A stretch of 64,000 nucleotides of DNA from Prosopocoilus inquinatus (GCA_036172665.1 CM069874.1:49396707-49460706), one strand, 5' to 3'; shown: positions 20,916-31,520, counted from the stretch's first letter. Program-made: numbers and translations. The notes: generated from the sequence alone by a model not told the origin.

Positions 20916-21136
20916 TATATAACGATGAAATTGTGGGTACGACATTTATATTGCTGGTTACTTCCAGCAAACTTTATCCCTTTATACCTGCAGCATTCAT
21001 AAATCGACAACAGCGTCTTAAAACTGTGCAAATAACATTTATTGGGCATTATTTCATAAATGAATAATCCCTTAATGGTGGGGTTTGTTTTGTTTATTTT
21101 ATAGATGTTTTTAGTTGGACAAAATTACGGGTACAA
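20916..21136. repeat. left IR/DR end of the Tc1-like element
   Basis: Outer site GATGAAATTGTGGGTACGA and inner site GGACAAAATTACGGGTACAA. Paired transposase-binding sites inside long ends are known from IR/DR-type Tc1 elements such as Sleeping Beauty. Confidence 0.7.
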
Positions 21137-21279
21137 CGATGCAGCTTTAGTTTTATCAGAACTATTCTAGCGTGCACACAATATTAGTGGATTAATCTGA
21201 AAAACGGCATTTCTATTGAGTTAATAATTAATAGTGAAATGTCTTAAAAGAAAATTCGTTTTTAAACTAAAAATTACTC

Positions 21280-22270
21280 ATGGCTCTCAGAAAAGAAATA
21301 GCTTTGGAAATTCATAAACGTATTGTCGAAGACCGAAAAGTGGGTATAAGTTACGGATAAATTAGCAAAAAAGTATAAAGTATCAAAAAACGCTGTTGTT
21401 CGTATTTGTAAAAAAAATAAAGCCACTAATAGTACTGAAAATATCGCGGGTCGAGGGCAAAAAAGAAAATCCACACCAAGAGACGATGCCCGAATTGAGC
21501 GGGAAATGAGAAAAATCCTAGTGCAAGTGCTCGCCAAGTGAGGGAAAGTGTCAATATAAACGTTTCTACTTAAACAAATAAAAGAAGGATTAAGGAGGCT
21601 GGCCTTCAAAGATTTTTAAAAAGAAAGAAACCATTCATTAGTGAACGAAATAAGAAAAAACGATTAGCATTTGCAAAACAGCATGTAAATAAACCCCCAG
21701 CCTATTGGGAAAAAGTGGTGTGGTCGGATGAAAGTAAATTTGAACTTCTTCGTCAAAACGAAGAGGTAGAGTATGGAGGCGAGCAGGAGAAGCCTTAAGT
21801 TCTAAAATGGTAGAAGCTACAGTTAAACATGGAGGCGGCAATGTTCTTGTATGGGGTTGTTTTAGTAAAAGCGATGTAGGCAATTTAGCTAGAATTTAGC
21901 TAGAATAGAAGGTAAGGTTTTGGAAGAAAATTTGTATCCTTTGCTCGAAAAGATTGACGACTTTATTTTTCAACAGGATAGCGATCCCAAGCATACTTCG
22001 CGAGTTGCTAAGAATTATTTCCAAGAAAATGACATTGAAGTCCTTCAGTGGCCGCCTCAAAGTCCGGAACTAAACCCAATTGAACACTTGTGGGCTTATT
22101 TAGACGGCAAAATTTCACGAGAAGGAGTAACAAATGCCACATCTTACTTTAACAAACTGATCGCTGCTAGGGAAGAAATTTCAGCAGAAATAATAACAAA
22201 TTTAATTAACAGCATACCACGGCAACTTACAGCAGTCATTGCAGCCAAGGGAAGTCATACCAAATATTAA
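21280..22270 (+). pseudogene. Tc1-family transposase (DD34E), recently inactivated
   Basis: Starts MALRKEIALEIHKRI. It has a helix-turn-helix (ISKKYKVSKNAVVRI), a GRGQKRK basic patch (like the GRPR hook), a second HTH region, then a catalytic core: WSDESKF (Asp at 21727), QQDSDPKHTS (Asp at 21977) and NPIEHLW (Glu at 22082). Thirty-four residues separate the last two, so DD34E. It ends ...KGSHTKY at 22270. Lesions: a frameshift near 21355, deletions near 21510-21570, a frameshift near 21770 and an 11-bp tandem duplication at 21883-21904. The last 116 codons (21920-22270) are fully open. One of the best preserved coding sequences in the window. Confidence 0.9.
21883..21904. repeat. 11-bp duplication disrupting the transposase
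   Basis: TTTAGCTAGAA occurs twice in tandem (21883-21893, 21894-21904) and shifts the frame ahead of the intact C-terminal part. Confidence 0.85.
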
Positions 22271-22309
22271 TTCTGGTGAAATTTATGTAATACAAATTTA
22301 AAAAAGAAA

Positions 22310-22534
22310 TTGTACCCATAATTTTGTCCACCTCTTATTTCAGAAATTATTAAGTTATTATAATAAAGTACTTGTTTTTTGGTTTATCTTTTCACTTTTT
22401 TTGCTAGAATATTATATTTAGTTGTCAATAAACTGTTCAGTTGATTATTTTTGTTTATATTTTCATTCTGTGTATATGTCTTTTTCAGATACGATAGAAC
22501 TCTCTTCCGTACCCATAATTTTGTCCCCGACTGT
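22310..22534. repeat. right IR/DR end of the Tc1-like element
   Basis: Inner site TTGTACCCATAATTTTGTCC and outer site CGTACCCATAATTTTGTCCC, both inverted relative to the left end, ~200 bp apart, ending CTG|TA. Confidence 0.8.
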
Positions 22535-22536
22535 AT

Positions 22537-23324
22537 AATTTGCGACGATTGGTGTCCGCTTATCACAGATTTCACTGTATGAAAAACAGCAAGTAATTTT
22601 TCATAGGTATAAAAATTTCAGCGCTAATTAAATACTTCCTCAATTAATATTGGTTCGCAGAAAGTCACAAGGTATTAATTACTTCGTCCTTGAGCAAACA
22701 TGCACGAATGTGATTTCGCTTGATTATCCAAATACATGCAAGCTAATCATAAATTAAACATTTTTTTAACTTTCAAAATGTTCACGGGCAGGAAGAGTAG
22801 CAACTTGATTTTTGAAAAGGCCGTGCACAGGAAGAAATTAAAAATAAGTTGCGCACCCAGCGAATCTGATGTGATAAATAACCGGAATTTTCTGCCGGAG
22901 TCCCGGCCATGATGTATTTATTATTCGGCCGCTACGTGACCGAAGGTATTTTATACGAGGCCAGTGCGTTACATAATACGGCGAGTGTCGGATTGCATCA
23001 TCGGCATCGGTCCGAAGAAAATAAAGAAAAATTCGAGCACGAGACCGCAAGCGATGCGCGCAACAACCCATGTTCGGTTTCGTATTACCTGCCTTAAAGG
23101 TCTCGTTACATTACCGTCTTTCGTTGTAATCCTGACATTCGAGAGCACGTTGTTCACATGCATGCGAAAGGCATCACTTTTTCTTTACAAATACCAAGAG
23201 ATTAATATCGAAAAATCGAAATAATATACACAATTGGGGCTAGAATAAAATACAATGATATAAGGCTGGCTCAAATGCATGAAACAAGGCATTCCTAATG
23301 CCGGCAGAACTCTTTCGCTGAAGC
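22537..23324. other. repeat-free block, possible regulatory DNA
   Basis: 22640-23170 is more GC-balanced than its surroundings, and four overlapping short ORFs on both strands share it without motifs. No transposon signature. Possible regulatory DNA or an old exon; undecided. Confidence 0.2.
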
Positions 23325-23510
23325 TAGGCGAGAGCAGGCAAGTGAGAGAGTGTACTTGGTTCATTTTGTGTCTCCTCGCCTCGTCTTGTTCGCGCTCGCC
23401 ACCTAGTCGGTCTTTGTACATGATACAAAGAGTACGAGATCGAATGTGAGAACACCGAGTACAATCTCACCTGTTCTTGTTTGGTTCTTTCTTTGTTTCT
23501 TGTCTTACCC
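23325..23510. repeat. dispersed repeat, copy 1 (partner 62045-62225)
   Basis: Shares in order AGAGCAGGC, GTACTTG, CTCGCCT, CGAGTACA..CTTG/CTCACCTGTTCTTG and TTGGTTCTTTCTTTGTTTCT with 62045-62225, same orientation, moderately diverged. Non-coding. Confidence 0.7.
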
Positions 23511-23640
23511 ATGTCTTCATCAGCTTGAATCAACTTATAAGTGGGCTGTAGCCATTTATAAGTGGGCTGGCTCAGCTCAGGTTGTTGATGACTGACATTC
23601 TGAAATACAAGGATACACGACTCGGCGTATTCGTTCCGAA

Positions 23641-23760
23641 GAGTACGAGATAGTGTTACCTGGGGGATAGTTCTGTTTCCGCCGAATGGTCGGCAGGTAG
23701 ATTATCAAGATTGTGTTACCTGACGGATACTTCTGCATCCACCGAATGGTCGGGCAGGGT
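23641..23760. repeat. 60-bp tandem repeat, two clear units plus a decayed third
   Basis: Units 23641-23700 and 23701-23760 share GTGTTACCTG, GGATA, TTCTG and CCGAATGGTCGG. 23770-23810 looks like a weaker third unit. The minus-strand ORF at 23577-24029 (150 codons) reads through this repeat and shows it as repeated peptide, so it is not credible as a gene. Confidence 0.75.
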
Positions 23761-25585
23761 AGGTGATCATCTCTACCTGCATACGGCATTATTCTGTACC
23801 CGCCAGTAGCTTGCAAAAAGAGTAGACAATTAGGTCTGGTCTGTAAGCATTCATATCGATTCTCATGCTTGTTAAAATTGATATATAACAAACATGACAA
23901 TTGATTTCCTAAAAATCTTATTTTCTTCAGTTGTTTAATACGGTATATTGAATTCTGATTAGTGGGTTGGGTTGGGAATAATTCTGATTCGTGGGTTTCT
24001 GTGGTTGCTGTAGTTATATGCCAATTCATTTCTCTTCAATTATTGTTAGATATCAACTCAAATGGGTTGGTGCTTACAGGAAACATTTGAATGTCGGAAA
24101 TACAGCTAGCTGTTTACTTGACCTAGTGAATTGCATCGTGCTTGTCAAAAACGGTCATGACTTGGTGTCATCCGTTCTTAGGCGAAGTGCTGGAGGCTTG
24201 TAGGAGACGATTACACCAATGTTCATGAGGGCGTATGCTCAGGATGCAAGGTTTGCTAATATCTATCTGAGGCTCACTTTGAAATACGAAAATGGACATT
24301 TGTGGATACCTTCGCCGTGAGTTCCCCCCCCCCCCCCCACAGAAAGCTACAGCGTCTAGATTCGCCGCTGGAGAGGGCACGGGGCAGAAGAGCTCCGGTG
24401 AGTAAAAACAGTTGTTATTGTTGAACATCGGACGTAAACACTGTATGGTTTTTACAGGTTAACTGTATAACCGGCTGCATTAATATGCTAACGTATTAAA
24501 AGGAGACAGACAGATGTGAGAAAGGATTAACGATACTGGCGAGTTGTTTGGCATACAATATCTCTGAATTATATACAAACACATTGTTGTTAATGTTCGC
24601 TCCTACAAAGATTTGCTTTACCCATTGCAAACGATCACACAATTATATCTCAACAGACTTTAAAGTTATAGATAAAATAAGAGTGCGAAGCTCTCCGAGA
24701 CACCCTGTACTTAGTAAATGCCTAGAATGCTTAATATGAAAAGCAAGCAACTTATAAGTATTCGCTAAAATATTAACGGACGCTCAGTGTGATACCTGTC
24801 TTACAGGCGGAAGATTGTTTTCTTACATGAAATAAACTTTTCAGGAGAAATAAGTCAATTAAAAAAAAAGTCATCAGTCATCATTTGGCATTTGAAACAT
24901 ACGGCTTGGTTTAGGTTCAACGTGGCGCATGCGCCGAATCCAGGTCAAATAATAAATATAATAAAAATAATAATAAATTTTATTACTTTTTAACAAAAAT
25001 TCTTAGTAACCTAATATTTTGTTTCAAAACAAACGCTTAAGTGTTCATATGGTCGTATTCAAAAATTATTTCTGCATCACGTGCTATCAATATCTAAGGT
25101 AGCGTCCAAAAGAAAAGAAACAGTTGGCAGTCGTATCTACGAAACCGTCAAACCTAACCTATTTCTTCGAACTGCATTAGCTTGTCCATCGAATTTATTA
25201 TAAAAACACCGAATTTTATGATTCTGTCTTAAGAAATAAAGAAGATATTCGAGATTTTCGAAAATGAGAATTTTCAGTTTTTTGAAATTATTTCAAAAAC
25301 GAATGAAAACAGCAAAGATTTTTTTGCATATTCTTTTTAGACCTCAAAAGAACGCAACTTTTCTATAATTTAACAATTTTTATATTTCTTATACTTTACC
25401 CCCATATCCCCATAGTGGCCCTTTAATTAGTTGTAATCCTGTATAGTGTTATTAAAGCAAAAGGGGAAAAGGTGGAGGCGCCACGAGGTTAGACGTTAGA
25501 AAATTAAATAGACGGAGAGAAAGGACTGGGCAGTATATAAGTTTATTTCTGTTCATGAAATCGTAAGATGAGAAACAATTTTTCA
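23761..25585. other. no gene seen
   Basis: Mostly AT-rich. It contains a C15 homopolymer (24324-24338) and no recognised repeat family. Confidence 0.4.
24324..24338. repeat. poly-C run (15 C)
   Basis: Homopolymer in an AT-rich genome; its length may be unreliable in sequencing. Confidence 0.9.
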
Positions 25586-25735
25586 AACATACAAGAATGA
25601 TGGTATCGCTCTACAACCAATTATCAGATTTATTGACGCTAAGAATTCTATAAAGAAGAGCAAGAAGGCTATTTCTCCGCAAAAGAGGTTAGCAGTTACT
25701 TTGCACTGGTAACAGTAGACTAGCTAAACACTTGT
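25586..25735 (+). pseudogene. PIF/Harbinger transposase fragment (HARBI1-like)
   Basis: Plus strand: KNSIKKSKKAISPQKRLAVT followed by LHW (about 25640-25710) matches the pre-catalytic block of Harbinger nucleases (..I.p.eRLa.tLr.LatG). Just upstream, in another frame, FFKHTRMMVSLYNQLSDLL fits the usual FFRMs...F..LL segment. Stops follow immediately and no DDE residues are left. A short fragment, so confidence is moderate. Confidence 0.6.
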
Positions 25736-25780
25736 ATAAACAGATTATTGTAATTTATGAAAATTTTAGTTACTTATACA

Positions 25781-25874
25781 ACGATTCACCATCAACTGCT
25801 AGCTTCATCAGGAGTGAAAAAAAGTAAATAAACTTTTCTGACGAAATTATCAATCGATAGTGAAACGTCGAGTG
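25781..25874. ncRNA. relic of two opposed PLE hammerhead motifs
   Basis: Plus strand: CTGACGA (25838-25844), stem II ATTATC/GATAGT with loop AATC, GAAAC (25862-25866), triplet GTC, GAGTG (25870-25874), but stem I on the 5' side is lost. Minus strand at 25783-25816: CACTC-CTGATGA with GAATC in place of GAAAC and a weak stem II. The GAGTGAAAAAAAGTAAATAA between them equals the flank of motif 1 (761-780), so this is the same PLE family, rearranged head to head. Confidence 0.5.
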
Positions 25875-26789
25875 CTCTTTCTATTTCTAATAGCGTCCGT
25901 TTAAAGGTTACATACCATTTTCTTACAATTTTATGATTCGTAATTATAAGGAGACGGTATCTGTAACAACCACTTCTTCGATATGTAAATAATATTAATT
26001 AATTAGTTTCATTTTTAAAGAAACTCATCCCCAAGGCACTTTTGCAAAATAACAAAATAAAATCATTATTATTACAAGTTAATTTAATAATTAACGCAGT
26101 TGGTAGTTTGACGATATTGCGGTGACGCCTTATTCAAATTTCAAATTTGATAAAAATAACAAGTGTGAATTAAGAATTCCAGTTAATAGCACAAAATCGT
26201 CTTACACAACACTTTCATGAATCGAATAGGAATGTCGTATAGCGAATTTCTCTAAGATGATAAATTAATTAACAAGAACTCAGACAATATTAAACTTAAA
26301 TACATTAAGTGTGATATCGTTGGAAAGCCAGTAAAAAGGGCTGTCCACTCGTGTAATAATATACAAGAAGTTCCATTTAACGTAACCGAGTAATTTTAAA
26401 ATTCTTGAAACGAGCTAGTGCATTTTGTTGATGGAGATCCGACATTCAGAATTAGTAAATGACTTGAAAGTACAGATGTTCGAAGTATTTTTCCAAATTT
26501 CAACCTGTTATTTAAAATTTTCTTCAGGCAGACGCCTGAATTTGGATGGTTTCTTACAGAAAACAAAAAATAAAGTAGAACTCGAACACTACTGAAAATA
26601 GATAAATAAGTTATTCAGTCACTTTCATCAGCTTATAAAATATGTAGAGTTCCATTTAAGAAATAATAAGTTTGATGTGTACCTTAATAAAGAAATGGCC
26701 TGTGTAGTTAAAAATAATTTTAAATTGTGCAGAATATGAAGCTACATAATTATCATTAAATTTTTAGATGAAATGTATATAAAATCCCA
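25875..26789. other. nothing recognised
   Basis: AT-rich sequence without repeats or motifs. Confidence 0.4.
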
Positions 26790-27130
26790 TTCTGGCATTT
26801 GCCTCCTTGACTTACGACCTTCTTCCGTTGTCTCTTATGCTTTGCCTTTTTCTTCCATTGTCTGATATTCATCTTATCTGTGTCATCCTATATCTCCTTC
26901 TTCCATCGTTGCCTTAGTCTGGCCTAACAGTCTCCTACCTCCAATACTCTACATGGTTTGGTTCGCTGAAAACATCATATAGCTCTTTGTTAGTTCTTCT
27001 TTTCCATATGCCATCTTCTATTCTTCCTCCAAAGATTTTCCTCGGAATGTTTCTTTTCAATGCCTTGAGTAATCTGCACAGCGAAGTGATTTCCGCTACA
27101 TAAATGAGAAAATCCCTGGATTTCATGTTT
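26790..27130 (-). pseudogene. RTE-like LINE, extreme C-terminus
   Basis: Minus-strand frame reads LLKALKRNIPRKIFGGRIED, then GIWKRRTNKELYDVFSEPNH (26935-27126), matching the conserved tail of RTE-type LINE polyproteins (RkIfGp...G.WRrR.N.ELY.ly.ep). Downstream in shifted frames come RRYRM, ISDNGR and VKEANARMG, which fit the terminal ..RW...V.EAK...G block. The element is 5'-truncated to its last ~110 codons, the usual fate of LINE insertions. Clade assignment is tentative. Confidence 0.7.
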
Positions 27131-28361
27131 TCTAAGAACTGTTTTCTTATAAGGCTGCTTTTCCTGCTTTGGAGATTTCGAGAATTAGGGATTAAAGAGG
27201 GAGTGTAAAGTATATCCGTTTGATGTAAATTGTTAAAAATGTGAAGAAAAATTAACTTTTAAAATAACTACACAAACAGAAAAACGCATGTGCCTTAAAA
27301 TTCCCCAAGAAAAGTTGAAAATACTTGAACATACTTTTTGAAGATTTTGCTAATGTCTCCCATGCCAGTAGGAGAGAAGTGATCATGTGATCGACGAAAA
27401 CCGATGACAAAAATTCACAAATACACAATTCTCCAAATCTCCAAAGCAAAAAAGTGGCTCTGCTGTTCATTGTTCATTAGCACGTTGGCCGTTCAGTCAG
27501 TTGACGAATTCAGTTTGCAATAAATTACAATTTAGAATGGAAACTACTTCTAAAAGGAAATGCGTTAACTAATCGATAAACGAAAGAATGAGGTGGATTT
27601 CTACAGTTAATTTTTTTTTGTTATGGGAATATTGAAATTCGTAGGATAATTGGTAAGAGATTACCTACTTTGCTTGAATAAAAAATAACAAACTAAAATG
27701 CTAACAGTATCTATAACAACATAAAAACGACCTTATATATAGACTTCAACTCTTTTGCACTTCCACAAAGAAGTGATATGTGACAATCAAGAAGAAATCA
27801 ATCAAGAAGAAATTACTAAATTTTTTCCCAGTCTAATCCTCGAGAGATAAGATATTCACCTATAAAGACCAATGAGGTTTAAACAATATAAAAATAAATC
27901 CATGTTAAGTACGGATAGAAACGTTTTGACCGCTCTCTTTCTTTCACATTCTTTTACAAATATGACATTTATGAGATGGCAAAATGTTTCAGTTACGGAA
28001 TAATTACTTCAGAAAATGCTTGTATAAGCAATCGTTGAATTTTCAGTACCACTACGGAACGAGATGCATGAAAAGTTTTTCACAAGAACTTTCTTGTTTT
28101 GATTAGTTGCAATAAGAACGTAAAAATGACCACGAATAGGCTCATATTATCATTCAATCCCTCTGCCCTAATTATACATAGGTGAATCAAGAAAAAGAAA
28201 TTTCCTCTACCATGCCCATTAAGTTTTTTAAGAATGCCAATCCTCAAGGGATAGTTCTGTCTTTGTTCGATAACCCGAACATTTCGAAAATCTGAATCAA
28301 CCAGGCAATTATTAGTTTGGATTAAAGAGGTCCAACTGCATTACAATCGGTCTGAATAGTA
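27131..28361. other. nothing recognised
   Basis: AT-rich; CAATCAAGAAGAAAT is tandemly duplicated near 27785-27815. No coding similarity. Confidence 0.4.
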
Positions 28362-28607
28362 TTATAGATTCTTACTTTCAGTGTCCTTGATAGTGTTTTG
28401 TTTATAATTATTAAGTTTAGCGCTTCCATGCATTAGGTCCCTGCTAAAATCCTTGCTTTTGGTTCTGCATTTATGTCTGCTTTCCCTTACTAGGTTTTTA
28501 AAACCGTCAACCTCCTCAAGATCACAGTGCTTCATTTCCTCCGCAATAATCTTTAAATAATGTTCTGGTGAAAATTCTTCTTCAGTTAGTGTCAAACATT
28601 TTGTTTT
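28362..28607 (-). other. open frame with protein-like composition, unidentified
   Basis: The minus-strand frame KCLTLTEEEFSPEHYLKIIA continues through EEMKHCDLEEVDGFKNLVRE and RHKCRTKSKDFSRDL. It is rich in Glu, Lys and Asp with scattered Cys/His, unlike the Phe/Ile/Leu-biased chance ORFs of this window, and has no ATG of its own. No family recognised. It may be a fragment of a transposon accessory protein or a host exon. Confidence 0.25.
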
Positions 28608-28654
28608 TGTATTACCTCAAGTCCCATACTTTAAAATATAAATGTGAAGAGCAT

Positions 28655-28768
28655 TTCTTGCGAATTACCGGTTTACCGATTAATCCGATTTACCAATAAA
28701 TCCCAAAAAGATGCTTTTCAAATTTTACCGGTAATTTTCCAATTTTTTACCGGTAATTCGGTAAATTA
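28655..28768. repeat. cluster of TTACCGGTAATT-type sites
   Basis: TTACCGGT or close variants at about 28658, 28667 (TTTACCGAT), 28688, 28723 and 28748, in AATTACCGG / TTTACCGGTAAT contexts. It is either a decayed tandem repeat or a cluster of binding sites. Confidence 0.45.
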
Positions 28769-28894
28769 TAAAGCAGCTTCTTTGTTTCTTATATTATTTT
28801 TTTATATTCATATTTCATGTCTCATTTTTCTGTTTTTGTTTGTTGTCCTTTCCAAACATCTTTTGTGTTAGACTCTCCATTTGAGTTCTGTTTT

Positions 28895-29170
28895 AGGCTC
28901 GATGTACACGTCCGATTTTTTGCCACTGTGACACCATACCGGCTCGACGCTGCGGTGCGGCAGGTGAATTTTATGACACTGACAAGGTTTTTATGCATAA
29001 AACGCACGGCCGTGCGTGCGCAGAGGTAAGTTTTAGATAGCCGGGCGCACACGCCGTGCGCTTTGACGGCTGGTGTGAAACCACTCTTACCGTGCACAGA
29101 GTACATACATTTGATTAGTGCGCACATTTGGTACATTACCGCACCGGCACACAGTGAAACGATCTAATGT
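28895..29170 (+). repeat. GC-rich dispersed repeat, long copy
   Basis: Starts TTAGGCTCGATGTACACGTC and ends GCACACAGTGAAACGATCTAAT. Shorter inverted copies lie at 32148-32222 and 32945-32993. The interior is GC-rich, including the palindrome GCACGGCCGTGC (about 29004). ORFs on both strands (28817-29029, 28822-29136) are by-products. Probably a non-autonomous DNA transposon. Confidence 0.6.
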
Positions 29171-30799
29171 AATGCTTTGGACATCGGTCAGAAACTCAAG
29201 TATCAAATTCAGAAAATCTTCTCATACATATTTGTTACTTATGTTGGTATGTTAAAGCATCTTTAACTTTTTTTTTTAATTTCTTTAAAAAATAAGCCTC
29301 ATAATAGCTGAAAAATAATGTCTTCTTTAAACCAGAAAAAATTTCAAATTTGAATTTCTTCGTTGGTGTTTTTCTAAATTGCAACAAACTTTATACTGAA
29401 AAAAGAGTGTCTAAGTACATTATCCCTGATATGTGAAATCTATGCTCTAATGTTCAGCAGGAAAATAAAAATTATTAATGTTAATCTATTATTGACAGTT
29501 TCGTAAAACTCTCGCAATATCGCGCTGTATAATGTGCTACATTAATACACTACGACACTAAATTTCAAGATGATACCATCAGATTTTGTGACTTCCTGCG
29601 ACCTTACAAGATATTTAAATTTTTATGAATAGAGAGTGTTCTATCTAAGACGGTTCTTTTCATATCTCTTTCGTTAGTCATTTTACAAAAAATGGTTTCA
29701 AACAAAAGTTTCATTATATCATATAAGGTACATTTTAAAATAAGTTTGCTGTATACAGAGTGTTCCGTTTAGTCTGGACGTTATATCACTTCGTTATTTT
29801 AAATGGAAGACCCTATATGGTTTTACATTTTCAGATTCCGGGCTCAATTTTAATGTGACTTTATGTACCACACATAGGGCCTAATGTAAACCGTTTACGC
29901 GTTATTCAACTTTTTAAAACATATCACTGTTGCAGTACTTTAAACAAATGCAAATATCTTCCAAACAAATGACGCTAGGGACTTGTGTTTTTTTTGCAAA
30001 AGATTCGTCTTGAAATGCTTTTTCACTTACACCGTTAAGAAAAATGTCAAGTAACAAGGACTTACAAACAATTTAAAGTATATTTATTATTTTTTAAATG
30101 TATATTTATTGTATGTAACTAAAGTACATCGAACATATCAAGAGAAATTTTACAATTTTTTGACGATATAAGCCTGTGGTTTTTTGAAATCTGAAGTAAT
30201 ATTTTTCAAGCAGGTAACAGGTGAACATTAGTAATGTCTGTCACCTTGACATTAAAAGTCACAATAACACGAACAAATTAAACTATCTAACAGAAAAGTA
30301 TAGTTCATTTAGCAGGTCATGATAAAAATAGACCCTGAGAAACGTCAAAGTTAATATTTTGTCTTTCAGTTTGTCGACGGTTTCAATCTTTAGAAGATTC
30401 AAGTTCAAGATTTGCTGTCCTCTGTGTTCTTTTAATTTTTCTTGTAATTATTCAGCATTTTCGTTAGTTTCCGTTCTTATTGATCTGATAAGATTCATTG
30501 CTTACGTTCGTAAGCTTGCGGTGTTTTCGTTTGTTTATTTTTAAATATTCGAACTGTGGTTACATTATTTTTATGTTGCTTCTTTTGTTGTATAGGAAGG
30601 TAGACTTTTGTTGTGTATTCCTTTAATATTTTTTGAATTTTTTCTTTTTGTTCTGTTATTTTTCTTGTTGGCTTACGCTTCTTTGATACCATTTTGTATT
30701 TTTTTGTGTATCATTATAATTGCATTAAATTTTATAAGAATATCTCATATATAAAGAGGAGGATATATTAGAGCTCAATTAAATAAATTAATACAAGGA
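29171..30799. other. no gene; one GGGTGTYC-type motif at ~29757
   Basis: AT-rich. TACAGAGTGTTCCGTTTAGT (about 29755) resembles the dispersed motif listed at 17541 and 46536. Confidence 0.35.
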
Positions 30800-30804
30800 A
30801 GCAA

Positions 30805-30930
30805 ACACTAAGACGAAGACAGGAAAATTCTGCGTTTACAAAGAATTCTTGCCGCGAAACCGAGAGAGGCCCGGGTTCATATCCCGAAAGCGACAGAATT
30901 TTTCTGTCTTCCTGTTTCCTACCTCGAATT
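30805..30930. repeat. hairpin element containing a Pol III B-box-like word
   Basis: GAAGACAGGAAAATTCTG (about 30816-30833) pairs with CAGAATTTTTCTGTCTTC (about 30894-30911). In the loop lies GGGTTCATATCCC (30873-30885), close to a tRNA T-arm/B box (GGTTCGANTCC), with CGGG/CCCG pairing. No A box or cloverleaf was found, so this is a tRNA-like relic at best. Confidence 0.4.
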
Positions 30931-30997
30931 AATTTATTTTATTAGAATAAATTATAACCAAATAACCTAATCATGATGGGTGGGAAAATATGGAACG

Positions 30998-31520
30998 TAC
31001 TTTCTCAAAATAGTTCATCTATACGTTGTTATATCGGGTGTTCAATTTGAAAGGGTTGTGATTCTTTTTTTTTCTTATTTTTGAGGATATAAATTCGGTT
31101 AAATCAGCTAATTTCAATGTTAATGCTGAATTTAATTTAATTTATAATCGAAAAACGTAATAATATATGGGATGTTCAATTAAAAAAAAAAAACTTAAGT
31201 TTAGTTTATATCTCGTTTATCCGACCATCAATTGTTTTTCTGTGAGCACACAGAGAAACTTTGAATCAGTCCCTTTAAGTTTTGTGTTAAGTAATTTTTC
31301 CTAAAATCAAAAGTAAAAGAGTTAAAAGGGGTAGAAATTCTCGCGTAGTCATCCTGTACTTTCTCAAAATAGTTCATCTTTGCGTTGCTATATTGGGTGT
31401 TCAATTTGGAAGGGTTACCATTGTAAAGTTTTTTATTTTTTTGAAGATAAAAATTAGGTTAAATTAGGAAATATTCTCTAATATCCATATTGATTCTGAA
31501 TTTGTAAAAATTGCATTGCT
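30998..31520. repeat. two ~150-bp direct repeats, 361 bp apart
   Basis: Both begin GTACTTTCTCAAAATAGTTC (30998, 31359), continue through GGGTGTTCAATTTG and AAGGGTT, and stay similar through GAGGATA/GAAGATA...AGGTTAAAT. A third GGGATGTTCAATT occurs at ~31168. Confidence 0.65.

Larger units (their letters stand above)
20916..22534 (+). mobile_element. Tc1-like DNA transposon with IR/DR ends
   Basis: About 1.6 kb, the usual Tc1-like size. It carries a DD34E transposase pseudogene (21280-22270) and four copies of GGACAAAATTATGGGTAC-type sites: outer left ~20918-20941 (degraded), inner left 21113-21136, inner right 22310-22332 (inverted), outer right 22509-22534 (inverted), so each end has two sites ~200 bp apart. 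The right end is ...CCCGACTG with TA at 22535-22536; the left end is degraded (TATATAACGATG). Confidence 0.85.

Noticed and set aside
20729..21067. 112-codon plus-strand ORF
   Set aside because: Begins inside a 111-bp MITE and ends between Tc1 terminal sites; composition typical of chance.
23577..24029. 150-codon minus-strand ORF
   Set aside because: Reads through the 60-bp tandem repeat and shows repeated peptide; no motif.
30840..30930. A functional tRNA gene
   Set aside because: Only a T-arm/B-box-like word is present; no acceptor stem, D arm, anticodon arm or A box.
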